A stretch of DNA of 64,000 bases from contig NC_092810.1 of NCBI RefSeq assembly GCF_040954645.1, forward strand, positions 14,370,377 through 14,434,376, given 5' to 3'. Below are positions 22,785 through 34,090 of this stretch, piece by piece. A program made the translations under genes and the position numbers. The stretch comes from Diabrotica undecimpunctata. Taxonomy: Eukaryota > Arthropoda > Insecta > Coleoptera > Chrysomelidae. The notes beneath the pieces are model-generated. The model ran no database searches and was not told where the DNA came from. It saw nothing but the letters and a program-made list of their open reading frames with translations. How positions within the stretch are numbered: the stretch's first letter is position 1; each line of letters starts with the position of its first letter.

Positions 22785-23162
22785 TATGTGCAACCACTTC
22801 CTAAAGCAAAATATAAAGAAAAATCTATGACTGGTAGGTCAAACGGAAAGACTGCTATATACACTCAGAATCTTGTGAGAAACAAGCATTGGAAAATAAG
22901 TAAAAAGGAAGACATTGAAGACAGCGCCTAAGCTGCTTGATTATATGACAACAAAAAAGAAGGTACGGCAGAAGGAAAACGACGATTACAATTGTAGTGA
23001 AGATTCGTCCGAAGTTAAATCTGATATTTGCCTTGTATACTGTAAACCGTATTCTAAGAGTATGGAGGATTAGTTACAGTGTACCGGGTGTAGTAGATTG
23101 AAGCACAGTAGTTATGCAAATAAATATCCATATGTCATTTGCATCAATTGTTTATTGGAATG
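22785..23162 (+). pseudogene. Pogo/jerky-like transposase C-terminal tail with PHD-like zinc finger
   Basis: The first frame reads VQPLPKAKYKEKSMTGRSNG then KTAIYT, matching the basic proline-linked segment (RPFPKAPPRK...GRKKGKSTILT-like) near the end of many insect pogo-class transposases. After one shift the reading is DYNCSEDSSEVKSDICLVYC, then KPYSKSMED, QCTGCSRLKHSSYANKYPY and VICINC. The spacing is that of a C4HC-type finger (CxxC, CxxC, H, CxxC) in which one Cys is replaced by Tyr. It is the 3' end only; the DDE domain is not here. Confidence 0.6.
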
Positions 23163-23489
23163 AAAATTTATATAATTATTTTCTTTGTTTAAACTTTTTT
23201 TATTCTGTGGTTTGTTATGTTTATTAGAATTCTTTATTTTTTGTTTAATTTCATAACTAATTTTATTAAGTACCCCTTTATATATTGTGCAATAATTGAC
23301 AAGCTAGGTGGGACCATTGGTACATTCTGACTTGTTTGGTAAAATTGCAATTATAGAAATACGTAAAGGTTGTTTTATTTTTATTCATTTTTTAAATATG
23401 TATATAAAGAAAATGAGAAGAAAGAATTTTATAAACAACAGCAATCAATGTATAATCGGATCAAGAAAAAATATAGAAAAGATGACAAT
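23163..23489. other. No recognisable gene
   Basis: AT-rich gap between two transposon relics. Confidence 0.4.
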
Positions 23490-25110
23490 ATAGATGAAAA
23501 TAATAATCGGAGACTTTAATGCTAAAATAGGCAATGATAATACAGGGCATAATCAAGTGATGGAAAAGAAGGGAATAGGGGAGAGGAACGACAATGTACA
23601 TTGACTAATCGAATTTTGCGAAAAAAATTAACTTTTCGCGAAAATTTATGCTTAACATAAAATAACACAAGTAATAGAAGATGAAGAAGAATTACCAGAG
23701 CTAGAAGTGAATATTAGAGAACTTAGAAGGGACGCAATTGGAAGTACACTTAAATTTTTAAGGAATTGAAAAGCCGTAGGAATGGACGATATATCCTTAG
23801 ACCTAATCAAAACAGATGCTGAGCAATTAATAGAAATGTTAAGTACATATACTTTTGAACAAGATATGGACTGATGCAGAATTAACAAAGGAGTGAAAAG
23901 AGGGATTGATAAGGATTGATAAAGTGTTAAATAAAATCATATTGAAGACATTTAAGCCGGAGCTAGGTAAAAAACTGAGAAGTAACCAAGCAGGTTGCCT
24001 TGCTAAACGCTCCGCCATTGATCACAATTGCACCCTTAGAATTATTTAGAAACAAAGAGAGGAAAGACAAAACATTTAGACTTCGGGAAAGGCCTTCGAC
24101 TGTGTAAACATAGCACAGTTGTGGAAAATCCTAAGATTACATGGGAAACCACTGAAAATCATAAACTTCAATAAACTTTTTTCTAAAGAAGGATACAAAG
24201 CCAAACTTAGATAATGTAAAAAAAGAAATAGCCATAAAAAGTGGAGTCAAACAGGGTTGTGTACTATCCCTTACCCTATTTCTTATTATGATAGCTTGGC
24301 TAATGATAAAAGTCACTGACGATCGAACAGACATCAGATGACACCTATTCAAACAGCTAGAAAATCTTGAATTTTCGGATGATATCTGCCTACTGACTGA
24401 ACACGGAAGTCATACGCGAACAAAAATTTACAAATTGGCATAGCACTCCAACACGATTGGACTCGGAATGAACACAGAGAAAACCAAACTCTTAAAAAAT
24501 AATAATCACCCAAATAATAAAATATTGATAAACGGTAAGAAAGTAGAGGAGGTAGACAAGTTCATATATTTGGGATCAGTCAAACAAACACTAAAAACTG
24601 CAAACTTTTGTAAAAAATCTTAAAGAAAAATCCTGAAAATATACTGGCCTAACAAAATAACTAACACAAAACTATGGGAAATAACAAAGCAAACTAACAT
24701 ATCTACTACAGTCAAGGAAAAAAATGGAGATGGATTGGCCATACTTTAAGGAAAGATGAAAGCAACATAATTAAACAAGTTTTTGAATACCAACCAGAGG
24801 GGACAAGAAAAAGACGAAGACCACACAATGGCTGAAAAAGAACTACAACCAGAAAACAAGAAAAAATTGGACTAAGAGGGGCTAAAATTAAAAACAGAAC
24901 AAAAAATAGAAGAGAATAGAAGAAACTAGTACACAGTTCATCCAGGAGAATAAATAAGAACGAAGATGCGCTGACCAGGTCAATCTGCAATCTTACACTT
25001 TTGACCAAGAAACGCATGAGAGCCAAATACTCCACAAGGAGGGATGTAACTAGAAAGAGAGATTGGTACAGCTATTTGGTGCAAAAAAATTATAATGTTT
25101 TAATGAGTCA
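23490..25110 (+). pseudogene. APE-type LINE, all domains present but heavily decayed
   Basis: Recognisable order: the endonuclease end IIIGDFNAKIGND (23500), the RT start RDAIGSTLKFLRN then GMDDISLDLIK (23730-23820), a palm block DFGKAFDCVNIAQLWKILRL (24080-24135), AIKSGVKQGCVLSLTLFLI (24230-24290), LEFSDDICLLTEHGSH (the catalytic box reads FSDD, 24370-24410), LGMNTEKTKLLKN, VDKFIYLGSV, then KIYWPNKITNTKLWE, KKWRWIGHTLRKDESNI and a basic tail. The HWP-KI/RRRWRWIGHVLRK layout is that of a distinct RTE-like family from the copies at 10.3 and 12.8 kb. Deletions and more than ten stops make it an old copy. Confidence 0.7.
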
Positions 25111-25194
25111 ATAAAAAGTTACGTTTTATTTAGTTTTTTTTTAACTATTGACACACCTCTCCTCTATGGTTAAAGAATTGTATGTAGAAACTGC

Positions 25195-26180
25195 TTTCCA
25201 CATCACCGCCAATATCACGTCCACTTTTATCGTTATAAAATCGTTGATTTTAAAAAAGCATTTGACGAATTAAACATGGAAAATTAGGTTTAAGTTCTAA
25301 AGACAAAAACATTAACAAAAAAGGCTTAAGACTAATAATAAGCCTTTACTGGAATCAAAGAGAACAAATCGTAATTGATAACGAAACAAGTTCAAAAATT
25401 GAACTCAAGAGCGAAGTTAAGCAGGAATGTAGATATTGTATTCCCCTTCTGAAAGTGAAAATTAACGGAAGTACTATTAACAACAAAATATTTGCAGACC
25501 CCGTGGTAATGGTAAACTCTTCTGAACAACTGTAACTACTACTAAACAATCTAAGCAGTTTCTGTGGGTAAATATATGATTATAACAGAGAATACCTGGA
25601 AAACTGGATGTCAAAAAATAATAGAAACAATGGCTAAGATAGAATAAGATAAGACAAGGGCTAAGATAGATAGTTTGTAAAAATAAAAACGATTCTTTGT
25701 ATTAAAGACCTTAAACTAGAACTGAGAGTAAGTTTTTTTTCTGGAGGGTTGTTATTTTTAATACTGGATTTACTAGGTATATGGACTTAAAAGCTGGATA
25801 CTGAAGAAACACATAGATAAGCTGCAGTCAGTAAAGGTGTTGTTCTAAAAGGAGGCTTTAAATAGCATTGTCACAGATGAAAACGAACATAAAAGTGAAA
25901 GTATTGCGAGAATTGGACAAAGAATACAGAACAAAAAACACAATAAAATTAAAAAATATACAATATCTTGCACACCTAATGAGGGGACAGCAATATGGAA
26001 CGCTAAGATTGATAATAACGGAAAAGATAAGGAAAAGATAAAAGGAGAAAGGAGTGTGAGAAAAAGGAAGTGCCATAGTTAAAAAAATGTAAGTGTCAAG
26101 TTAAAATTCAGTTCGATTGAACCCTTCAGTGCAGCGGGAGATAGAGTGACGATGATATCCAACTTCCGGTTGGAAAACGG
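25195..26180 (+). pseudogene. RTE-like LINE fragments, very degraded
   Basis: The RT palm remnant KIVDFKKAFDEL (25230-25275) is followed by GLRLIISLYWNQREQIVIDN, then a ruined VKQE-block (SEVKQECRYCIPLL) and INGSTINNKIFADPVVM where the YADD box should be. After a gap the C-terminus is legible at 25740-26170: a YGLKSWILKKHIDKLQS segment, IQYLAHLMRGQQYGTLRLII, and RVTMISN close to the 3' end. It aligns by eye with the copy at 10280-12560. Confidence 0.6.
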
Positions 26181-26730
26181 CACGTAAAGAAGAAGATGGT
26201 TAATGAATATTTTATATTTTTATTTTAAAAGGAACAAATATTATTAAAATGCAAAAAAGACTATTGTCGTGTAGATTTGATTAATTTAGTGAAACGATAG
26301 GCGTCTAATTTATGAGTTCCATAAAAGGATAACAATTCAGTCCCATTTTGTAATAAACATTTGGCCAATGACTTTAACAAGTGCATTCGTTTATATATTA
26401 TCGCTTTCATGAGAGCATAGATACATTTTTAGTTACTTTGTTTGTAAAGATTTATCAAATTTGCCCGAACTCGAATCAATGGAACTATTGATTCTATGCT
26501 ATATAGTCAATATAATCTGCCAAATATTAAGCTTATATTAAAGAGTATAAACATTAGGATAGTTTATCCAAAAAACCGGTTACTTATTGCTATTATCGCT
26601 TGGAATTTATTGTCAGTTTTTGTCAATTTATCTAAACGATAGAAATCTAATTTATGAGTTCCATAAAAGTCCAAAAAGCTAACAACTTATTTCATAAATT
26701 CAGAAAATTAGAAAACAACCTACAAAAACT
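26181..26730. other. Non-coding; contains a spaced direct repeat
   Basis: No gene seen. The 36-bp segment 26292-26327 recurs at 26634-26669 with three adjacent differences (33/36). Confidence 0.5.
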
Positions 26731-26795
26731 TTAACAATTCAATTCTCTCCCTTGAGCTACTAGCCATAATTCATTGCATTTCGAAAAGCACTTAC

Positions 26796-26871
26796 CCGAG
26801 AATGCGAACAACAAAACCATAGCAAACAGCTTTCCAGCCAAACGCGCCGAAAACAATCCCCACATTTTCAT
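26796..26871 (-). CDS. Candidate host gene, first coding exon encoding a signal peptide (partial)
   Basis: From ATG at 26871 the minus strand encodes MKMWGLFSARLAGKLFAMVL followed by LFAFS. That is a short basic n-region (Arg10, Lys14), a hydrophobic core of about ten residues and a small-residue end, a textbook secretory signal. Coding then meets a consensus 5' splice site, TCGG|GTAAGTG, at 26796/26795, leaving phase 1. A downstream exon is not identifiable; it would lie further left, beyond or among the transposon-rich sequence of this window. Upstream (26880-27330) is unusually CpG-rich for this region, as expected of a 5' UTR or promoter. An in-frame upstream ATG at 26928 exists, but it would bury the signal, so 26871 is preferred. 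The product is probably secreted or a type I membrane protein; the gene is unidentified. Confidence 0.45.
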
Positions 26872-26879
26872 TTCCTCTG

Positions 26880-27330
26880 ATTTTTCTAGTTTACGAATAG
26901 AAAAGAAGCACAAACACACGAAAAACACTCACTTTTTAAAATCATCCGCGTTTAAATCCATAGTTAAGAAAAAGAGTGCGACAACTTTGTTCTCCACCTT
27001 ATCTTTTTATTCGATTGTTTTGATTAACCACTTGAGCACGAAGCGCGATAGTTTGTTTTTCTAGTTTAAGACGATTTGACGTGTTGTTTTGGTGAACATC
27101 GCGCGAAAACTGCGAGAGAGTGAGCGCGACAACATGCGCTCCTGCTGTTACTAGATGCTACTCCTGCTGCCTGCTGCTGCTGGTCGGTCGCCGACGACAC
27201 TCGCTATTTTCAACGCCACTCCCACTTCAACGCCACGATCACGATCGCGAGATGAAATCTAGCAGGATTTTCTTTTGCGGTGTACCGCAAGAATGTCTTC
27301 ATCTCGATGGGGTGTAAGGATGATGGTTTC
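26880..27330 (-). promoter_or_regulatory. CpG-rich 5' UTR/promoter-like stretch upstream of the signal-peptide exon
   Basis: CpG-dense sequence around 27085-27265 (for example GTGAGCGCGACAAC, CGATCACGATCGCGAG) stands out from an AT-rich window. On the minus strand it precedes the candidate first exon. A CAGTTTT near 27107-27117 could serve as an initiator. No TATA box is evident. The transcription start is not determinable. Confidence 0.35.
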
Positions 27331-27489
27331 CTTGCGTTCGGATAATTGTTTTACTCCTGAAAAATATTAGTTAAAAGCTTCTTATTAGGGTACTCCTGGT
27401 TTTTAATATATTTTTAAAACTATTAGTCCCATTGAAATTAAGTTTTTATTTCAGGTTTCTGCCATGGTCATAATATAATAACATAATAT

Positions 27490-29300
27490 AATAAGTGGTG
27501 AAACGAGCGGCTTGAACATCTGAGGACAAATTGCATGAGAGTAAGAAGAAAGTGTAAGAGGTTAAGAAGAGTGCAAGCAGGAGATTTGGAAGAGAGATTG
27601 AATAAATTGAAGCGAACGCAGAATGAATACAGGAATAAGATAAGAAGATCTAAGAAAGAAAGGTGAAGTAACCTGCTTTAGGATATCTGGCGGCAGGACT
27701 TCAAGATTGTGTGTACTATGTTCTCAGGTGGAGGATAGGCATAAAAGGGTTACTGGTTTAGTAGAGATGGAACCTCTTACTGAGTTGGAACTTAACGAGG
27801 CTCTTAGACGGATGGAGATCCGAATAGCATCTGGCATAGACGGAGTCATGTTGGAGATAGTAAGACTCACCGCACTAAGATATCCGCAAATTTTCCTAAG
27901 ATTGCTGCAGCAACACTGTTAAAAGACGCAAAGGTTGTCCTTATCGCGAAAGGTAGAGGTGACGAGAAAGAGGTGCACTTTCGGCCAATTTGCCTTCTTA
28001 GTTTGGTAGCTAAATTGTATGAGCAGCTTGTAAAAGGCCGCCTTAAGCGAGTGCTGGAAGAGAAGCATGCACTGAGCGATCGCCAATGTGATATGCGGTT
28101 ACAGAAGTAACCTATTTAGTCATGCAGGATACAAAGAGAGGAGTGGCTCTTATCCTGCTTAAGGTCAAGAATGCCTTTAACACGACATCATGGGTAAAAT
28201 CATTTCCATGCTGAGAGAATTGTTCATTAGTGAGCACCTGGTCAGCGTAATGGACAGATATATTACTGACAGGTCCATAACAGTAAAGCATTAGTTTGTC
28301 GAAGGGTGTTCAGCAGGGTTCAGTACTAGGTCTCACCTTGTGGAATGTCCTGTACTACGGGGTGTTGAGGCTACAAATGCCAAGAGGATGAACTCTTGCA
28401 ACTTATGCCAATGATATCGCACTAGTTAAGAAGGCGAGTCAGAAAAAAACAGACATGGCCAATGCGGCTACCATAGCCCTGCGTCGTATTATTCGACGGA
28501 AAAAAGAGAACAATCTACAGCTAGCACCTCAGATAAGGCGCAGACCTAGAGAAGGCGAATCGAAGTATGAACGCATTGATAGGCTAATGTCAAAAGTTGG
28601 AGGCCCAGGTAGCACCGAAAGAGGGGTGCTAAATAGAGTTTTCCAGTCGCAATCGGTGGTAGCCTAATTAACACCGCAAATAACACAAAATTGGCTTACT
28701 TAGGTCACATCATACATAATAATAAATACTGACTTCAACAGTTGATTCTACAAGGCAAAATTAAGGGTAAAAGAGGCCCTGGACGTAGATGTATATCCTG
28801 GCTGGCTATTCTTAGGAAGTGGACTGGTCTAATCGGTGATACCGATCATGTTGTTGTACAAACAGCAAGCTGCAGTGTATGCGAGGAGGATGGCGTTAAA
28901 TAAATAAGAATTAGAGAGAGAAAAAACGATAGAGGAGTGGCAGAGGGAATGGGCGAATGATCGTGGAAAGGTAAGGAGGACGAAGGAGCTTATTCTCGAT
29001 CTGAGGCCGTGGTGGGGATGTAAGTTCAGGAAACTAGACTACTTTCTGACGCAGTTTGTGACCGGATCGGCAGACTGTACCGTTTGCGAGGTACCGGACG
29101 CTTCCGCTCACATTTTTAACTGCCAGAGATGAGAGACTTCGAGATACGAATAGGTTTCGGGCTGGATGAAAGAAACATGGTAAATATAATGATGAGAGGA
29201 GAAAAAGAATAGAAAGAAGTACTCTGTTTGTTTTCTGAAATGATAAAGAAGAATGAGCAATAGGACAGACGAGGAAATTTAACTAGGGATCTGAAATCTT
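27490..29300 (+). pseudogene. R1-clade LINE, decayed, with nested RTE fragment
   Basis: R1-type ORF2 relic. The N-side basic region reads LRRLKRVQAGDLEERLNKLK (27550-27620), then LRRMEIRIASGIDGVMLEIV at the RT start, KEVHFRPICLLSLVAKLYEQ (27970-28030), RLKRVLEEKHALSDRQ, the QG box LKGVQQGSVLGLTLWNVLYY (about 28295-28350), and a catalytic TYANDIALVKKA (28400-28430) in which AYADD became TYAND. Then follow RLMSKVGGPGS and, after the nested insert, EEWQREWANDRGKVRRTKEL, FLTQFVTGSADCTVCEVPDA and SAHIFNC, the R1-type C-terminal CCHC knuckle. Many frameshifts. R1 elements usually sit in 28S rDNA, and no rRNA sequence flanks this copy. Confidence 0.75.
28669..28865 (+). mobile_element. RTE-like 3' fragment nested in the R1 copy
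   Basis: LAYLGHIIHNNKY, LQQLILQGKIKGKRGPGRRC and ISWLAILRKW are RTE C-terminal blocks, interrupting R1 coding sequence between VFQSQSVV and CSVYARRMALNK (in another frame). Confidence 0.65.
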
Positions 29301-30039
29301 GTTTCTTTTTTCTCGAGAGCCAATAATCGGTAATTACCAAAATTAGTGGCCTCACGGAAATATTGTCGTCCTATTTTAGTTTTTTATAGTTTTTATAAAT
29401 CGTTTTTTAGTGTTTTTTGTCAACTTAAAGAATTTTTCACCTTAAAAAAAATTAATTTTTGTATCGTTTTCTTTGAAAATAAGATACTAAGGTCTCTCCT
29501 ATTTAAATTTTATAAAGAAATAATTTTGTATAAAGGAAAACGTACTTACAATGATTAGAAGTTAAACAAACGTCGCCAACAATGAGCCAGACGCATTAAT
29601 TTCATGTGAAATAGTCCATTGATAAATAACGCCCAGCAATGCTGGTTCGAAAATCACCAACTCATACATTGCATTGAAAGTGTCGAGGACAAGTTCTGCT
29701 AATAGCGCAACAAGATGTTTCAAACCGACATATTCCAAACTTGTCTACAATACTGCTTAATTTACAACCAAGAATACAAGTATCTACTTGTTGAAACTTT
29801 AACAATATCCCTTGTATTCTTGTTATCCTATGTTCGTAAACCATTCTTGTTGGATAACCAACATCAAATTTAGTTTAGTTTCGATAATTCCGTATGTGAT
29901 ATAGTATACGAGGACATATGCAAAAATACTTATAAAAAGATGAAATGAATCACTTTCAGAAAATACACAAAATGTTTAAATTTATTTAAAATTTGTATTA
30001 AATTTACGAATTAATGTTTTGGAATATATTAAGAATATT
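29301..30039. other. No recognisable gene
   Basis: AT-rich. A 12-bp inverted repeat, CAAGAATACAAG (29769-29780) against 29811-29822, is the only structure noticed. Confidence 0.4.
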
Positions 30040-30425
30040 CTTCTTCTTCTTGATGTGCCTATCCGTTACGAATGTTGTCGGTCATCATGGCAATCTTTAT
30101 CTTATCTGCAGCGGTGCGGAAAAGTTGCACAGGTGTTGTATTGAACCAGATTTTGAGGTACTTTAACCAAGATGTTCTTCTTCTTCCTGGACCTCGTTTT
30201 CCAAATATTTTTCCTTGAAGGATGGCTTGAAGGAGCATATCTGGATTCATTTCGCATAATATGTCCGAAGAACTGTAACTTTCGAGATATGATGGTGGTC
30301 AGTACCTCTCGGTTCTTATTCATTCTTCTGAGGACCTCCTCATTTGTGACTGGGTCAGTCCACGGGATCTTAAGTATTCTCTGATATAGCCACATATCAA
30401 ATGCTTCAGTTTTGCAACATTATAA
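30040..30425 (-). pseudogene. RTE-like LINE 3' end
   Basis: Minus-strand C-terminus: AFDMWLYQRILKIPWTDPVT, NEEVLRRMNKNREVL and LQFFGHIMRNESRYA in one frame (30395-30102), then LLQAILQGKIFGKRGPGRRR and TSWLKYLKIWFNTTP ending DNIRNG in another. It closes with an AAGAAGAAG-type tail at 30038-30050 read on the minus strand. It is the least diverged copy of the family seen at 10280-12560, with essentially one frameshift, but it is only about 385 bp long. Confidence 0.8.
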
Positions 30426-30479
30426 AATGTTTTCGTAAGGGGAAACATCTAACTGAGAATAGTGAAGCGACCGCAAATC

Positions 30480-31770
30480 AGCGAGACAGCTGGCAAAAAG
30501 GCGCGTGTAAGAGATTTCATAAAAAAGTTAAAAGGTAAAGAAATACATTATTCTAGAAATAAATCAAAGCGCATCTATTTGGATCAGGACATGAACATCA
30601 CAAAAGTATAGACCATGTATAATAATTTACAAGATAAAATCTCGAACAAAGTATCAAAAACGATGTTTCGAAGAATTGTTTAAACCTTTAATATTGGATT
30701 TCGCTCCCCGGCGTCTGATGTGTGTAGTTACTGCTACAAAATGAAACATTTCGTCAAAACCACAAAGGATCCAGCTAAGAAGATTGAGTACATGACCAAC
30801 AAGCGAGTTCACGCGATTCGTGCAGCAGAATTTTATAAGGCTATGAAAAAAAAAGAGTCTGGTTCACTCACTATGTGCTTCGACTTACAGCAGATTCAAC
30901 CGTTACCAAAATCACCGATTCAAGTAGCATATTACTCTAGGCAAATTAAATTATACTGTGTTCTTGAAATTGACGGAAAGAACCCGACATTTTATATGTG
31001 GACAGAAGATAAAGCTGGAAAGGTCTTCTACTGAGGTCTCTTCAGCTCCTTTGCATCACCTTCAAAGCCTTGATCTACCTGAAAATGTTACATCAATCAG
31101 ACGTTTTTGTGATGGGTGTGACGCTCAAAATAAAAACCATTTCGTTTGGCATACACTTATGCTCTTTTTGGTTAAAACCAAGTCCAAAGTAACAGACATC
31201 ACAATTACATTTTCGGTGAGAGGACACAGCTTTCTTCCTGCCGACCGAGTGTTTGAACGAGTGGGAAAATTGTTGCGTAAACAGCTAAACTATCATTCAC
31301 AAAGAAACCTACATCGATGTATACAAATCAGTTGGAACAGTAAAACTACTGCGAGAAGATTGGAAACTGTTTAACACCAAAAGTCTTTCATCAACAGAAA
31401 AAGGCTACTTTAGGCGTCTGGACGGTATCTTAGACTGCAAGAAAATTTTCATAAAAAGAGACGTTATTAATCGACAGACTAAACTCTTGGTCAGAGGCCT
31501 AATGAACTTGGTGTTTGAATGTGAGGCGACGGCATGGAAATCTCTTCAAAAGAAAGGTTGGCCTGCTACAAAATGCTCCTTATTAGAGATAGATGAGTTG
31601 CCACTCGGTCACAGCATACCTCCATCCAAAAAGAAAGATGTTGACAAGCTTTTGACGCAGATTTTTGGGAAAGAATAAAAGGACAATCAAACACTATATT
31701 GGTATCTTCGTATCATTTCTAACAATGTCCTTCGAACAGAAGAACCTGACCATGATGAAGAAAAACTGTG
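30480..31770 (+). pseudogene. Relic of an uncharacterised insect gene family (CxxC finger plus RNase H-like block)
   Basis: A first frame (30720-31034) reads MCSYCYKMKHFVKTTKDPAK and TNKRVHAIRAAEFYKAMKKK, then MCFDLQQIQPLPKSPIQVAY and YSRQIKLYCVLEIDG. After a shift at about 31030 the next frame carries HHLQSLDLPENVTSIRRFCD, GCDAQNKNHFVWHTLMLF and FSVRGHSFLPADRVFERVGK. A third frame gives YKSVGTVKLLREDWKLFN onward and, from about 31487, LMNLVFECEATAWKSLQ. The order FDLQ...P, YYSRQ, D(G/T)C-GQN, GH-FLP-DRVF is that of a large insect protein family (DUF7869-type in my recollection). Its placed acidic residues look like an RNase H/DDE-like core, perhaps a transposase. Function unproven; this copy is broken. 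Confidence 0.6.
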
Positions 31771-32959
31771 ACTGTCTAGAGGAAGATGTTGGGATGCACG
31801 TTTGAGTTTTGAATTTTATACATTTAACTTTTGATTTTATACTCATGTCATAAAGGTATTTTTTTTTGTGTAAGTTCATTTTTTGACCTATACCTATCTA
31901 CACAATCAATCAAAAGAGGATTAGTCTTTATAGAGTTTATTCAAAACAAGTTTGGCCCATACCGATCGATCAAAACGCGTTTACTCCATTGAATAAACCT
32001 CTTTTTTATAAAATAAGCAAATAATATTTTACTTTTATATTTATTTTTTGTGACCAGAACTACTAATCTATCATTAGAAAAAAAATTGTCATAACCACAA
32101 ACATGGAAAATTAAGAAATAGTTTTTTTGATTTTCTGAACATTTTTCTAGTTGTGACAAATCCTTTTTTGAACGCCACCTCCTCAATTATATTAAATAAA
32201 GTTGTATTAAATGCATTGCTGGTTTTGGAGGGCGGTATATATAACTTGTGTATCCACGGCCATTTAGTTTATTAATGTATTTAGGAATAGTAGAATTAAT
32301 CTAGTACTTTCGTCTAAAACTGTAATAGTTTGCACTAGCAAAGTGTATTCACAATAATCTCAGAAACGCAATAAAAATAAGGCCAAAGGAGAGGCCTATG
32401 TCCTAAATTCCATTTTTTAAACCATTGAATCTCAAGCAAATTTTAGTTCATTATTAAAATTAATATTGTATATATTTAGTCATATTTTTTTAAATATAAA
32501 ATTAACAAGATACATTTCGTTATTTTCGTCATCGTCATTTAAAAGCTTAGCTTATAAATAAATCGTTTCAACGAGAATTAATAAAACAAAAATGTTAAAA
32601 TTAGAAGGTAATTGAAATGCCTTTTACAAATTATATTATTCGGTCCTTCTTGATAATTGAATTTTTTGCAGAGAAGGTTGTGTAGGGTAGACAGTTTAAT
32701 TAATACGTTAAAACACTTTCGCTTAAGAGGTGGATATCTTCTGATATACAATTACGTTAATTGTTTAAATTAAAATAAATAGGACAGAAGAAAATTAAGC
32801 AGGTTTTTATGGATTAGTTTCGTATATTTGTTTTTGATGTGTGTTTATAATGTTATTCAAACTAAACTAATTTGCCGTTAATAAAAGGTGTGTTAAATCA
32901 CATTTTAGAAAATGAAGTTCTTGCTTTGTCTTATTTAATACAAATAATCATTATTTTCA
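31771..32959. other. No recognisable gene
   Basis: AT-rich 3' flank of the preceding relic. A weak inverted pair, GTTTATTCAA / TTGAATAAAC (about 31937-31998), is present. No coding family. Confidence 0.4.
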
Positions 32960-33180
32960 TCATTCGCTTTGACTTTTCTCCCTATGCGGGAGCGAATTCC
33001 CTAACTAAATTTCCCCTTAAGCCTTTATCTTTTATCATATAAATATCAATCACTTTTATCGATATATCCTGCCAAATCGTCTTATTCCAGGAATTTTGGG
33101 TCTTCCCGTCCTACTCATCCCAGGAACCCACAGACCAACAATTCTTGGTATTATATAATTAACATTCCGACATTTAACAC
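32960..33180 (-). pseudogene. LINE C-terminal scrap
   Basis: The minus frame reads VPGMSRTGRPKIPG then, after a shift, WNKTIWQDISIK and, close to the end, GRKVKANDENND. The GRPK...W(N/L)(K/D)-I and REKSKANDD endings are typical of an RTE-like family's C-terminus. Short and frameshifted. Confidence 0.4.
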
Positions 33181-33712
33181 GATGAAAAGAAGATACAGAA
33201 AATGCTATCGTTTCAGTATAATTTTTATTACATTGGAGAAGGTCTGTTCAATATTATGGATTATTATGGACAGAAAAGATTTTCTGACTTCTTTCCGAAT
33301 CATGTCCTGCACAATTTTTTTAATACACCACCAATTCAACCAAAGTGCAGTATTACACAGCACCTGTTTAAATTTTTCATTATAGTCCACGAGAACTTTA
33401 TTGTGATAACTGACCTATAAGCCAATGTGCTGTTTCTATCCCCGCCACTAGGGGCACTTTATTCAGGACAAAAATTTGTCACATTTCGGTATTGAAAAAA
33501 ATTATCTGACTATAGAGCATTAGGACAACTCAACGAACTGAGAAAAAATAATATAAAAACTTGTGATAGACCCACAAGTAGTATAAGCAGTCTTATCTGT
33601 ACATCGGTGCCAAAAGAATGTTTAATATTTAGATGGTCTAGGGAAATATTTCAACAATTTGATTACATGATTTAAAAGAAGGTTTATACCTTAGATTAAA
33701 TCTACAGTTTCT
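33181..33712. other. No recognisable gene
   Basis: AT-rich. Overlapping 61-72 codon ORFs on both strands lack motifs. Confidence 0.35.
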
Positions 33713-33955
33713 TTAACCGCTTGCCTTACGAATTAATTTGAAAAAAAAATGTGAAAATGTGACAATTTTTTTATTGGCATATTTTAATGTATAAAAGTAG
33801 TGCAAAATGTAAATTAACAAAAAATAACAAATAAGACATAATAAAGAAAAAATTAACTCTTTAAAAACACCAAAACTATTATATCGAGTTATCTCGTCAC
33901 AGGAAAATTAAGTGCTAAAAACGTTGTTTGCCAATAAAAGCACAGGTATATTTTA

Positions 33956-34090
<135 letters not shown>

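Noticed and set aside
27120..27317. Plus-strand 65-codon ORF in the CpG-rich region
   Set aside because: Cys/Leu runs arise from CTG repeats; the minus strand offers a better gene model there.
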